The notes below the pieces were generated by a model, which searched no databases, had not been told where the DNA came from, and worked only from the letters and a program-made list of their open reading frames with translations. A program made the position numbers and the translations under genes. From JABDFW01 sp035550215 (lineage in GTDB: Bacteria > Bacteroidota > Bacteroidia > Chitinophagales > Chitinophagaceae), in NCBI GenBank assembly GCA_035550215.1, contig DASZPM010000006.1, positions 62,001 to 126,000 of the forward strand: a stretch of DNA of 64,000 bases. The letters run 5' to 3'. The stretch's first letter is position 1. Every line of letters starts with the position of its first letter. Positions 43,805-52,477 of the stretch are shown here, in pieces.

Positions 43805-44488
43805 TCAATACTCCGCCAACTTGTCAATGGCCTTTTGGTACTTTTGCAGCAATGATGGTGTTCTTTCTACTATCCATGCGTAAAATATATCATGCACCAT
43901 TGTAAGGGTAACCTGTATGTTTTCCGTTTTCCTCGCGTCAAACGATATCAGTAGTCTTGCAAGGTCGGGCTCAAGGTTTAAAAAACGTTCCTGGTTATTA
44001 TAAACGTCCGTTAGCAGGCTGTACGTTTCATAATCAATCCTTGCGAAAATATCATTTTGCTTTGCTTCCTGCCACGCAACATCGTTCAGGTCCTGGTAAA
44101 TTGCACCGTGGGGCATAAGAACATTTATGTGAATTTTGCCGCTGTCTAAAAACTGTTTGGCAAATGCAGGATTTTTTTTGGCAGAATCAATAAGCGCAAA
44201 TACATGCAGGTCGTACTCATATTGAAGCTGCGCTGCCTTTTTATTTTGTATCATCTCCTCCCGCAACTGGTGCAATATCTCCTTTGCCTGCTCTTTTTCA
44301 TGCAGGCTGGTAAAATATTCTGTGAGGCCAATAGCCAATGCAACGCTGAATATTATCAGTAACGATTCACCCAGGTATTCCTTCCAGTTACGCACGGTAA
44401 GTACCTCGGGCAGTTGCTTTTTTCCCTTCGCGGGTGTTGGAGCGGCTTCCGCTTTAGGCTCATTTTCCACAGGCAAATTTTCTTCCAT
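43805..44488 (-). CDS. DUF6090-like single-pass membrane protein A
   Basis: 227 residues from the ATG at 44488. N-terminal 50 residues are Glu/Pro/Lys-rich and cytosolic, then one membrane helix (YLGESLLIIFSVALAIGLTEYF), then a charged, largely helical soluble domain (HLREEMIQNKK-like start, LNDVAWQEAKQNDIFARIDYETYSLLTDVYNNQERF). It resembles in layout the protein at 50.9-51.7 kb: TM followed by KE-rich helix, a Trp-x-x-A block, then NNQ. Function unknown. It lies downstream of ilvC. Confidence 0.7.
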   Translation of the reverse strand: MEENLPVENEPKAEAAPTPAKGKKQLPEVLTVRNWKEYLGESLLIIFSVALAIGLTEYFTSLHEKEQAKEILHQLREEMIQNKKAAQLQYEYDLHVFALIDSAKKNPAFAKQFLDSGKIHINVLMPHGAIYQDLNDVAWQEAKQNDIFARIDYETYSLLTDVYNNQERFLNLEPDLARLLISFDARKTENIQVTLTMVHDIFYAWIVERTPSLLQKYQKAIDKLAEY

Positions 44489-44587
44489 CAAAATTGATTT
44501 ATGGAAAAATACCAATTTACATAAACATAAGGATGACATTTTACCTTAAAAATGCCATCCTTATTTATTATTTAATCATTGTAAATT

Positions 44588-45634
44588 CTATTGGTTTTCC
44601 GGGCGAAGGCTGCGCACGGTTTTACCGGCCTGCCACATTTCGCTCTCACGCAATTCGCGCAACTCTTCGTTCAGCTTTTCGCGGTAGTCGGGCTGGCTGT
44701 TGCTGTCAATGCTACGCTGGCTTTCATGGCCTGCTGCAACACTTTCATACAACTCTTTAAAAACAGGGGCGGTAGCATCCCTGAATTTTTTCCACCAATC
44801 CAGCGCACCACGCTGTGCGGTGGTTGAACAGTTGGCATACATCCAGTCCATACCGTTTTCAGCCACCAGCGGCATAAGCGACTGTGTCAGCTCTTCCACT
44901 GTTTCATTAAACGCTTCAGAAGGACTGTGGCCTTTATCGCGCAGCACCTGGTATTGTGCCGCAAAAATACCCTGTATAGCGCCCATTAATGTACCACGCT
45001 CCCCGGTAAGGTCACTGTACACTTCTTTCTTAAAGTTTGTTTCAAACAGGTAGCCGCTGCCTACCGCAATACCCAAAGCAATTACCCTGTCTTTGGCTTT
45101 GCCTGTTGCATCCTGGTAAATAGCGTAGCTGCTGTTTAACCCGCGGCCCTGCAAAAACATCCTGCGCAGCGATGTGCCAGAACCTTTTGGCGCAACAAGA
45201 AATACATCCACGTCAGCCGGTGGCACAATGCCTGTTTGCTCATTAAAGGTTATGCCAAAGCCGTGCGAAAAATATAAGGCCTTGCCTGCAGTCAAATGCT
45301 TTTTAACTGTAGGCCACAATTGTATCTGCGCCGCATCGCTAAGCAGGTAACAAATAATAGTGCCGCGCTCAAGCGCTTCTTCAATTTCAAATAATGTTTC
45401 GCCGGGTACAAAGCCGTCGGCAACCGCTTTATCCCAGGTTTTGCTGTTTTTGCGCTGGCCAACAATAACATTAATGCCATTGTCGCGCTGGTTTAATGCC
45501 TGGCCGGGGCCCTGCACACCGTACCCTATAACTGCTATGGTTTCATTTTTTAATACTTCCTGTGCTTTGCTTAGCGGAAATTCGTCGCGGGTAACTACAT
45601 TTTCTTCTACACCGCCGAAATTTAGTTTTGCCAT
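44588..45634 (-). CDS. ilvC: ketol-acid reductoisomerase
   Basis: 348 residues. Class I KARI: NADP-binding start VIGYGVQGPGQALNQRDNGINVIVGQR, LLSDAAQIQLWPTVKKHL, SHGFGITF, VAPKGSGTSLRRMF, and catalytic acidic residues in ETNFKKEVYSDLTGERGTLMGAIQG plus VEELTQSLMPLVAENGMDWMY. It converts 2-acetolactate and 2-aceto-2-hydroxybutyrate to the dihydroxy acids. Its promoter, if any, must lie in the 200-nt upstream gap that also holds a dispersed repeat. Confidence 0.96.
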   Translation of the reverse strand: MAKLNFGGVEENVVTRDEFPLSKAQEVLKNETIAVIGYGVQGPGQALNQRDNGINVIVGQRKNSKTWDKAVADGFVPGETLFEIEEALERGTIICYLLSDAAQIQLWPTVKKHLTAGKALYFSHGFGITFNEQTGIVPPADVDVFLVAPKGSGTSLRRMFLQGRGLNSSYAIYQDATGKAKDRVIALGIAVGSGYLFETNFKKEVYSDLTGERGTLMGAIQGIFAAQYQVLRDKGHSPSEAFNETVEELTQSLMPLVAENGMDWMYANCSTTAQRGALDWWKKFRDATAPVFKELYESVAAGHESQRSIDSNSQPDYREKLNEELRELRESEMWQAGKTVRSLRPENQ

Positions 45635-45738
45635 TGTTTGTTATTTGTGGCCGCCTGTACCCAATAAGGGCAGTTTTACCGGCCTGTTTTTAAATTATGA
45701 GAGTTGGTTGTTAAAAATTTTTATTTGCCAGCTATACA

Positions 45739-45790
45739 TCGTTATTCATCTTTAGTTGTGTCACTCTCTGCAACGTTCCGTTCGTTCCCC
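45739..45790 (-). repeat. dispersed intergenic repeat, copy A (before ilvC)
   Basis: On the minus strand the core AGAGAGTGACACAAC is shared exactly with copy B before ilvD, and the match continues for about 16 more bases with about 4 differences. Both copies can be read in the same frame as a short ORF ending in ESDTTK plus two residues and a stop. In copy A the ORF (45742-45837, 31 codons) begins with an ATG overlapping the stop codon of the DJ-1-like gene. Confidence 0.55.
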
Positions 45791-45836
45791 GGCTCACACA
45801 TTTTATTGTTTCGCTCAACCGGGCACATTGCTTGCA

Positions 45837-46508
45837 TTAACCTAAAATCTTTGTTTTTATCATTTCTTCTCTCGCCTCCTGTACCGCCTTTCTCTGTTCA
45901 ACTACGCGTGCTACAATATTTTCCCCGGCTGTATGCGGCGAGCCTGCATTAAACGGCGGGGCGGGGTTATACTCCATCATCAACTGAATTTCCTTTGCTG
46001 CATTTTCACCGGCAACCATACTTACCAGGTACAAGCCAAAATCAATGCCTGCTGTTACACCGCCGCCTGTAATACGGTTCCTGTCAATCACCACCCTTTC
46101 TTCCACCACATCCACTTTAAAAAGGCGCAGCAAATGTAACGAAAGCCAGTGTGTAGTTGCCTTATAACCATTTAATAACCCGGCTGCCGCCAATACCAAT
46201 GCTCCCGTACAAACCGATGTTACATATTTTGCCTTCGCTGCCTGTGTTTGCAAAAACTGTATCAGCCTGCTGTTTTGCATGGCTTCAAATACACCCCTGC
46301 CGCCCGGCACAAACAAAATATCCACTTGCGGCGCTTGGTCAAAAGCAACGTCGGGGGTCAGCACAAGGCCGGCATCGCTTTTTACCACTGCCATTGTTTC
46401 TGCAATTAAAAGAACTTTTGTGCCCTGCAGCCGTGTTAACACATCATACGGACCTGTAAGGTCCAGTTGCGTTAACCCCGGAAATATTATCATACCAACT
46501 ACCATCAC
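45837..46508 (-). CDS. DJ-1/PfpI superfamily protein
   Basis: 223 residues. Class I glutamine amidotransferase-like fold: MIIFPGLTQLDLTGPYDVL, FVPGGRGVFEAMQNSRLIQFL, and the nucleophile Cys in KYVTSVCTGALVLAAAGLLNGYKATTHW. The layout matches ThiJ/PfpI proteins, among them isocyanide hydratases and transcriptional-regulator-type domains without HTH. The reaction is not known. It is followed on the same strand by the gap and ilvC and preceded by an SDR gene. Confidence 0.87.
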   Translation of the reverse strand: MMVVGMIIFPGLTQLDLTGPYDVLTRLQGTKVLLIAETMAVVKSDAGLVLTPDVAFDQAPQVDILFVPGGRGVFEAMQNSRLIQFLQTQAAKAKYVTSVCTGALVLAAAGLLNGYKATTHWLSLHLLRLFKVDVVEERVVIDRNRITGGGVTAGIDFGLYLVSMVAGENAAKEIQLMMEYNPAPPFNAGSPHTAGENIVARVVEQRKAVQEAREEMIKTKILG

Positions 46509-46590
46509 TACAATTTTTACCTGGCATTACTGGTTAACCTGTCTTGGTTTCCCTTTCGGGCATACGGTGAACCAGCATAATTTTTATTAT

Positions 46591-47337
46591 TCATCTTCCC
46601 CCCGCAACATCCACCAACGCGCCGGTTATATATGACGCCTCTCCCGACAACAGCCATAAAATAGTATTAGCCACTTCATCAGCCGTACCGCCACGTTTCA
46701 TCGGCAAAGTTGGCGCAATGCGGGCCACACGGTTTGGCTCACCACCAGACGCATGTATTTCAGTTTCGATAATGCCGGGCCGGACCGCATTTACACGTAT
46801 TCCTTCGTCTGCCACCTCTTTTGACAATCCAATCGTAAAGGTATCAATCGCGCCTTTTGAGGCAGCATAATCCACGTACTCAAACGGAGATCCGTGCGCA
46901 GCCGCTTTGGATGAAACGTTTACTATCGCACCGCCTTTACCACCATTTTTTGTACTCATCCTCTTCACTGCCTCGCGCGCGCAAATAAATGAACCTGTAA
47001 CATTGGTGGCAAACACCTTTTGCAACCGTGCCGCGTCCATACCCGCCACTGTGGATTGTTTGCTGGCAATAATGCCGGCATTGTTAACCAATGCCGTAAT
47101 TACACCCAGTTTACCTGCTTCAGCAAAAAGATTTATTACATCAGCCTCCTGTGAAATATCAGCCTTCACCGCAACAGCCTTACCGCCTGCCGCTTTTATA
47201 GCATCAACCACTTCCCCGGCAGCCGCCGTGTTTGACAGGTAATTTATAACAACGGCATAACCTTTGGCGGCAGCTTTAATTGCCGTTGCGCGGCCAATAC
47301 CGCGGCTTCCGCCAGTTATAATTATTACGCTCTCCAT
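46591..47337 (-). CDS. SDR-family oxidoreductase
   Basis: 248 residues. Classical SDR: TGGSRGIGRATAIKAAAKG (cofactor), LVNNAGIIA, catalytic Ser in IVNVSSKAAAHGS, and Y-A-A-S-K. C-terminal YITGALVDVAGGR is typical of FabG-like enzymes. The cofactor loop suggests NADP(H). Substrate unknown. It follows the VOC-family gene by 5 nt and precedes the DJ-1-like gene, forming a small passenger group inside the ilv region. Confidence 0.92.
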   Translation of the reverse strand: MESVIIITGGSRGIGRATAIKAAAKGYAVVINYLSNTAAAGEVVDAIKAAGGKAVAVKADISQEADVINLFAEAGKLGVITALVNNAGIIASKQSTVAGMDAARLQKVFATNVTGSFICAREAVKRMSTKNGGKGGAIVNVSSKAAAHGSPFEYVDYAASKGAIDTFTIGLSKEVADEGIRVNAVRPGIIETEIHASGGEPNRVARIAPTLPMKRGGTADEVANTILWLLSGEASYITGALVDVAGGR

Positions 47338-47342
47338 TGTTA

Positions 47343-47771
47343 CTAACTATTTTCTTTACTTCTTTCCATAAACATCCAGCGTTGGCCTTCCAAATCAGCG
47401 CACCTGTAACGTTTGCCGGGAAACCCGTCTTCGATTTCGGATAATATTTCAGCGCCGTTTTCTTTAGCCCGCTTAAAATGGGCATCTACATCATCCACAT
47501 ATACCAGCAGGCCGTTTATTATCCAGGGCACGGCCAGCCATTTATCCGCATATTCACAATGCTGCCTGTGCCTGCTATTGTTTTCATATCCCGGTATGGA
47601 AGCAGCCATCATAATAATACCGTTGCCCGTATGCAGTTCCGCGTGGCTTACCCTGCCCTCATTATCGGTAAAGCGCATAGCCTCATTTTCTTCAAAGCCA
47701 AATGCCTGTTTCAGCCATGCCAGCGCGGCAAAACCATCTTCATACGATAGCATAGGTACTACATCCTGCAT
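47343..47771 (-). CDS. VOC (glyoxalase/bleomycin-resistance-like) superfamily protein
   Basis: 142 residues, one vicinal-oxygen-chelate domain: VVPMLSYEDGFAALAWLKQAFGFEE, HAELHTGNGIIMMAAS, VYVDDVDAHFKRAKENGAEILSEIEDGFPGKRYRCADLEGQRWMFME. The pattern resembles the YaeR/PhnB-like proteins with metal-site residues H and E. No substrate can be assigned. It lies 25 nt after ilvN and 5 nt before the SDR gene on the same strand. Confidence 0.88.
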   Translation of the reverse strand: MQDVVPMLSYEDGFAALAWLKQAFGFEENEAMRFTDNEGRVSHAELHTGNGIIMMAASIPGYENNSRHRQHCEYADKWLAVPWIINGLLVYVDDVDAHFKRAKENGAEILSEIEDGFPGKRYRCADLEGQRWMFMERSKENS

Positions 47772-47795
47772 ATTGACAAAGTTTGCATTGGCACT

Positions 47796-48383
47796 TTACA
47801 TGCTGAACACTTCTTCCTGCTTACCCAGGTATTCATTCTCAATTACTACTTCACCCGGCTCGCCGTGCTCAAACTCTTTCAGCTTGGCATGGAAACCATG
47901 GCTTGCTTTGATAATGGCCACTCGCGCGCTGCGTACAAACTCAATAAGGCCGTAAGGCTCCAGCGCTTTTATCAGTCCTTCAATTTCTTCCCGGTGGCCT
48001 GATGTTTCAAACACCGTATAGTCATGCCGTATCACTACAGCACGTGCACCATACTGGCGCAACAGCCGCTCCACCTTTACTTTTTCCGCAATTACATCCG
48101 TCGGTACCTTATACAATGCAAGCTCCTGCCAAACAAGCTCTTCATTGGTATTATAGTATGCCTTTAATACTTCTACCTGCTTTTCAATTTGCCTGCAAAG
48201 CTTACGCACCACTTCTTCTGTTTCATTTATAACAATTGTGAAGCGGTGCACACTGTCAATTTCAGACGGTGAAGTATTTAAGCTTTCAATATTTATTTTC
48301 CTGCGCGAAAATATTATCGCGATGCGGTTTAATAAACCAATTTGGTTTTCCGTGTAAACTGTTACCGTATATTCCTGTTTCAT
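47796..48383 (-). CDS. ilvN: acetolactate synthase small subunit
   Basis: 195 residues from the ATG at 48383; a TTG four codons upstream is in frame but less likely. The N-terminal ACT domain (YTVTVYTENQIGLLNRIAIIFSRRKINIESLNTSPSEID) binds the feedback inhibitor, usually valine. The second domain carries ELALYKV and a RQYGARAVVIRHDYTVFETSGH block. It is longer than many IlvN proteins (about 165) by an acidic C-terminal tail. It regulates and activates IlvB, which lies upstream on the same strand with a methyltransferase gene between. Confidence 0.93.
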   Translation of the reverse strand: MKQEYTVTVYTENQIGLLNRIAIIFSRRKINIESLNTSPSEIDSVHRFTIVINETEEVVRKLCRQIEKQVEVLKAYYNTNEELVWQELALYKVPTDVIAEKVKVERLLRQYGARAVVIRHDYTVFETSGHREEIEGLIKALEPYGLIEFVRSARVAIIKASHGFHAKLKEFEHGEPGEVVIENEYLGKQEEVFSM

Positions 48384-48442
48384 AAGAGCCCCCAACCCCT
48401 AAAGGGGAGTTTTAAAATTCTTATAATAAGTTTCCGTTCCTG

Positions 48443-49021
48443 CTAATTAACCTTAACACAAATAATGATGCCTGTTGACCAGTTGAGCTTTGTTAAGGTT
48501 ATGTCTTTCCGCTCTTCCAGCATAGCCACAAAATTGCTGACTCGCTCTGCATGTCCTTCGGGCCAGTTTGGCTGGGGCAACATATCATCAATAATATAAA
48601 AGCCACCCGGCTTAAGCATGGCGAATGCTTCTTCAAACAGGTCGTATTTGCCCGGCATGGCATCAGCAAAAATCAAATCAAACTGGTTGCCGGTGTTTTC
48701 TGCCAACCACCGGTAACCGTCTGCCAGTACAAAATCTATCCTGTTATCATTTAGCTGCTGTTGTGCTATTTCCTGCAACACGGCATTATTCTCCAGCGTA
48801 ACCAATCTTGAGTCCTCATCCATGCCCTGTAATATCCAAGCTGTTGCCAGCCCGCTGCCTGTACCAAGCTCCAGTATCCTGCTGCCGGGCTTTGAAGCTA
48901 CAAGCGTTTTTAACAAGCTGCCGGTATATAAATTTGAAGCCATGTTAAAAGCAAGCTGCCTTGTAGCTGCAGCTATATTTTCATATTGGGCGGGCATATC
49001 TAAAAAAATATCATCTCGCAT
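48443..49021 (-). CDS. class I SAM-dependent methyltransferase (O-methyltransferase-like)
   Basis: 192 residues. SAM motif I ILELGTGSGLATAWI, acidic loop VTLENN, motif IV DLIFADAMPGKYDLFEEAFAMLKPGGFYIIDDML. The overall order resembles catechol O-methyltransferase-type enzymes (three metal Asp are not all evident). Substrate unknown. It sits between ilvB and ilvN, an unusual place that suggests it is carried along in the transcript. Confidence 0.85.
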   Translation of the reverse strand: MRDDIFLDMPAQYENIAAATRQLAFNMASNLYTGSLLKTLVASKPGSRILELGTGSGLATAWILQGMDEDSRLVTLENNAVLQEIAQQQLNDNRIDFVLADGYRWLAENTGNQFDLIFADAMPGKYDLFEEAFAMLKPGGFYIIDDMLPQPNWPEGHAERVSNFVAMLEERKDITLTKLNWSTGIIICVKVN

Positions 49022-49077
49022 TTTATTATCTTTTCCTGCATAGGCAGGTTAACCCGAAAAATCAGTTTACCGTGGTC

Positions 49078-50820
49078 TTATTTCAACCGTATTTCGCTCA
49101 CCCCGCAGCCCTGTGGCACCATCGGGAATACGTTGTTCTCTTTACCTACCATTACTTCCAGCAGGTAACTGCCTTTATGGTCCAGCATTTCTCTCAACGC
49201 ATCTTTCAAATCGCTCCTGTCGTTTATTGTTTTGCCTGCAATTCCATAGCCCTTTGCGATGGTTACAAAATCAGGGCTTTGAATATCCACAAAAGAATAC
49301 CTCCTGCTATGGAACAATTCCTGCCACTGGCGCACCATGCCCAAAAAGTTATTATTGAGGATGATAATTTTTACTTCCGCGCCAAACTGCATTATGGTAC
49401 CCAACTCCTGCAAAGTCATCTGGAAACCACCATCGCCAATTACAGCAACAACTGTTCTGTCCGGCGCGCCATATTTCGCGCCGATGGCGGCAGGTAACGC
49501 AAAGCCCATGGTACCCAATCCACCTGAAGTAACATTGCTTTTACTTTTTACAAATTTGGCATAACGGCAGGCTACCATCTGGTGCTGGCCTACGTCTGTT
49601 ACTATAACAGCATCACCTTTGGTTAATTCATTCAGCACATTTATAACTTCACCCATACTCATTTCATGCTTGGTTGGGTGCAACTCATCAAATATCACTT
49701 CTTCATTTTCTTTAGCTGTGGCATCCGCGAACTTTTGCAACCACTCTTTATGCTCCTTCTTATCAATCAAGGCAGTGAGCAAAGGCAATGTTTCTTTACA
49801 GTCGCCCCAAACAGGTACCGTAGCCTTTACATTTTTATCAATTTCAGCGGGGTCAACATCAAGATGTATCACTTTGGCCTGTTTGGCATATTTATCAAGC
49901 CTGCCGGTAACGCGGTCATCAAAACGCATGCCTATCGCTATTAACACATCACATTCGTTGGTTAGTACGTTGGGGCCATAATTGCCATGCATACCCAGCA
50001 TACCAACATTAAGCAGGTGGCTTGTTTCAAGGGCGCTCAGCCCAAGAATTGTCCATGCTGCAGGCAAGCCGCCTTTTTCAATAAAGGCCTTAAATTCTTT
50101 TTCGGCGCCGCCAAGTATTACGCCCTGCCCGAATATTACAAAAGGCCTTTGTGCCTCATTAATAAGTTTTGCTGCTTCCTGTATATACTCTTTACGCACT
50201 ATTGGTTTTGGCCGGTAGCTGCGTATATGGTTACAGGGCGTGTAACCTTCGTAATCAAATTTTTGTATCTGCGCGTTTTTGGTTATATCAATTACTACCG
50301 GGCCCGGGCGGCCGCTTTTGGCTATATAAAAAGCCTTAGCCAAAGCCGCCGGTATTTCTGTAGCGTCGGTTACCTGGTAGTTCCATTTAGTAACAGGGGT
50401 GGTTATATTAATCACGTCGGTTTCCTGGAAGGCATCGGTACCCAGCAGGTGCGCAAACACCTGGCCTGTTATACAAACAACCGGCGTACTGTCAATTTGC
50501 GCATCGGCCAAGCCAGTTACCAGGTTGGTTGCACCGGGGCCGCTGGTGGCGAATACCACTCCTACCTTGCCCGAAGTTCTTGCATAACCCTGGGCTGCAT
50601 GTATAGCGCCCTGTTCATGGCGAACAAGTATGTGCTCCAGTTTATCTTCATAGTCAAATAACGCGTCATATATCGGCATGATAGCGCCGCCGGGGTACCC
50701 AAAAATTGTTTTTACATTTTCCGCTATCAATGCTTTTAACACAGCTTCGCTGCCGCTGATATTTTGCTTTTGCGCCGGCTGTGCTGCAATTTTTTCTTCT
50801 GTTAATTCGATAGTACTCAT
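49078..50820 (-). CDS. ilvB: acetolactate synthase large subunit
   Basis: 580 residues, TPP-dependent enzyme condensing pyruvate with pyruvate or 2-oxobutyrate. The catalytic Glu is in ILVRHEQGAIHAAQGYARTSGKVGV; FAD-type middle domain DVLIAIGMRFDDRVTG; TPP-Mg motif GDGGFQMTLQELGTIMQFGAEVKIIILNN. N-terminal AVLKALIAENVKTIFGYPGGAIMPIYDAL is standard. It is upstream of ilvN on the same strand. The gap before it is short and shows no leader peptide. Confidence 0.96.
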   Translation of the reverse strand: MSTIELTEEKIAAQPAQKQNISGSEAVLKALIAENVKTIFGYPGGAIMPIYDALFDYEDKLEHILVRHEQGAIHAAQGYARTSGKVGVVFATSGPGATNLVTGLADAQIDSTPVVCITGQVFAHLLGTDAFQETDVINITTPVTKWNYQVTDATEIPAALAKAFYIAKSGRPGPVVIDITKNAQIQKFDYEGYTPCNHIRSYRPKPIVRKEYIQEAAKLINEAQRPFVIFGQGVILGGAEKEFKAFIEKGGLPAAWTILGLSALETSHLLNVGMLGMHGNYGPNVLTNECDVLIAIGMRFDDRVTGRLDKYAKQAKVIHLDVDPAEIDKNVKATVPVWGDCKETLPLLTALIDKKEHKEWLQKFADATAKENEEVIFDELHPTKHEMSMGEVINVLNELTKGDAVIVTDVGQHQMVACRYAKFVKSKSNVTSGGLGTMGFALPAAIGAKYGAPDRTVVAVIGDGGFQMTLQELGTIMQFGAEVKIIILNNNFLGMVRQWQELFHSRRYSFVDIQSPDFVTIAKGYGIAGKTINDRSDLKDALREMLDHKGSYLLEVMVGKENNVFPMVPQGCGVSEIRLK

Positions 50821-50945
50821 AACTATATTTATTAAGAATGATTTTATTTGTTTGCTGTTATCATTTAACTGCAGGCTTACTTACCTGCCTGCGTTATTAC
50901 TGACTCGATGATATAACCGGTATTTTGTTGCTGCCATCTCCTGCT

Positions 50946-51671
50946 TTATTTATTTAATTCTTTATCAATTTCAAGCACCACCTGCCTTATTTCCTCTGCC
51001 AGCGCCGCCTGCTGTTGCTTTCTTTCATTGAAAGAAGTTACATACCTTATAATGAGGTATCTTACTGCGGGGTCGTTTAACAGCCGCGAAATATGTGTTC
51101 CCGAAGAATCTGTAACCCCTTTAATGCCTACATACCTGTCATAGTCCGCACTTCGTTCAGCAAAAAGGTTCTTATCAATCTGCTCCTGGAAAGGCATGTC
51201 TATGGTATATAAACTCATCAAATCCTTTACTAACTGCTGGTTTTGTATCAGTCTTAAATAGCCAGATGATTTGAACCCCTCAAAACGGCCGTTATCCGCA
51301 ACATAGTAACTTGTATTGGTTAGCTGGCTTACATTCCTGTCAAAAAAAGCCGGGTCAATTTTGTTCTCTTTTATTTGCTTCCATGCTGTGTTATAAAAAT
51401 CAACCACCGGCTGAAAGTTCCTGATATTTCCATCCAGTTTGTCCGCCTCTGCAGTCAAATCTTCCTTTATTCCTTTTAAAAAAGCAATTTCAATTTCATG
51501 TTCGTGCCGCGCATCGTTCCAGTTATGAAACATCAGCGTAATACTTACGGCAAAAACTATTATCACAATTTCCAGCGCTATCTCTTTTAGTTTTTGCTGC
51601 AGGCTCAGCTTTTTGTCTGTAACAATACGTACCGCTTTTGTTGTATGTTTAATTATCTTCTCTTCTGACAT
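50946..51671 (-). CDS. DUF6090-like single-pass membrane protein B
   Basis: 241 residues. A cytosolic basic N-terminus (KAVRIVTDKKLSLQQKLKE), one membrane helix (IALEIVIIVFAVSITLMFHNW), then a helical charged domain with the typical WNDARHEHEIEIAFLKGIKEDL start, FEGFKSSGYLRLIQNQQLVKDL and YLIIRYVTSFNERKQQQ. The family is widespread in Bacteroidota and of unknown function. It lies between ilvB and a TonB-like gene, same strand. Confidence 0.82.
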   Translation of the reverse strand: MSEEKIIKHTTKAVRIVTDKKLSLQQKLKEIALEIVIIVFAVSITLMFHNWNDARHEHEIEIAFLKGIKEDLTAEADKLDGNIRNFQPVVDFYNTAWKQIKENKIDPAFFDRNVSQLTNTSYYVADNGRFEGFKSSGYLRLIQNQQLVKDLMSLYTIDMPFQEQIDKNLFAERSADYDRYVGIKGVTDSSGTHISRLLNDPAVRYLIIRYVTSFNERKQQQAALAEEIRQVVLEIDKELNK

Positions 51672-51701
51672 TTAATACGCAGGTTTTTACAGGTTTAAAA
51701 T

Positions 51702-52451
51702 TTAATCTTCCGATATGCTGAATGTTATACTTTGCTTTTGCCTGTATATTACCTTACGGCCAAACTGTTGTGCAGGTATCCAGTCAGGGCCCTCCTTTAT
51801 AACCCGCACTGCTTCTTCTGCAGCACCGTAGCCGGGATCGTTGGCTGCAGTTACCTCAGAAATTTTTCCTTCCTTATCAACCAAAAAGGTAACTATCACC
51901 GTGTAAAGCCCGGGGGGCGCTTTATGTTTTGCTACCGTTTTTGCCCTAAGGTGTTTGGTTAAATAATCAATCCACCCCTGTACACCGCCGGGAAATTTTG
52001 CAGCTTCCATATACACAGATTTTTGCGGCAGCAGTTTGCCCGTGTTGTCATATTTCTGCCCCAGCCAGCTATCACTTCTCTTGTCGTACCACTCGTAAAA
52101 GTCAGGCATTCCGTCCTCTTTAAAATGATAGTCCCAAGCAAGGCTGCCCGGCCTGTCATACATCATAGAATCTTTCACGCGGCCCGATTTATAATACCCC
52201 ATTGAAGGCCCAACAGGCATGGACAAACCAGTGTCTTTTGCAGAAGCTCTAATATAAACACTGTTATCATCCAACCAACGAGTGATGTACGTATATACAC
52301 TATCATGAGGAGTAACCTCAATGTAATAGTACGCCTTTTCTTTTGTTACATAGTGCCCATTACTATCAATGTAGCGCGTTTCAATATTTTGCGCGCTGCC
52401 CAGTATTGCAAAGCCTGTAAGCCAAATTACTATACACAATATCTTTTTCAT
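51702..52451 (-). CDS. TonB C-terminal domain protein (energy-transducer-like)
   Basis: 249 residues from the ATG at 52451; the longer frame would overlap the end of ilvD and lack a signal sequence. N-terminal signal (MKKILCIVIWLTGFAILGSAQ). The central part has repeats of the MORN-like type, in which GYYKSGRVKDSMMYDRPGSLAWDYHFKEDG is followed by WYDKRSDSWLGQKYDNTGKLL. The C-terminal 90 residues are a TonB C-terminal domain (YTVIVTFLVDKEGKISEVTAANDPGYGAAEEAVRVIKEGPDW). No anchor or Pro-rich span is seen, so a true energising role is uncertain. Confidence 0.8.
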   Translation of the reverse strand: MKKILCIVIWLTGFAILGSAQNIETRYIDSNGHYVTKEKAYYYIEVTPHDSVYTYITRWLDDNSVYIRASAKDTGLSMPVGPSMGYYKSGRVKDSMMYDRPGSLAWDYHFKEDGMPDFYEWYDKRSDSWLGQKYDNTGKLLPQKSVYMEAAKFPGGVQGWIDYLTKHLRAKTVAKHKAPPGLYTVIVTFLVDKEGKISEVTAANDPGYGAAEEAVRVIKEGPDWIPAQQFGRKVIYRQKQSITFSISED

Positions 52452-52477
52452 AAAAGGTCTGGCGGTTCCAGGGTTTA

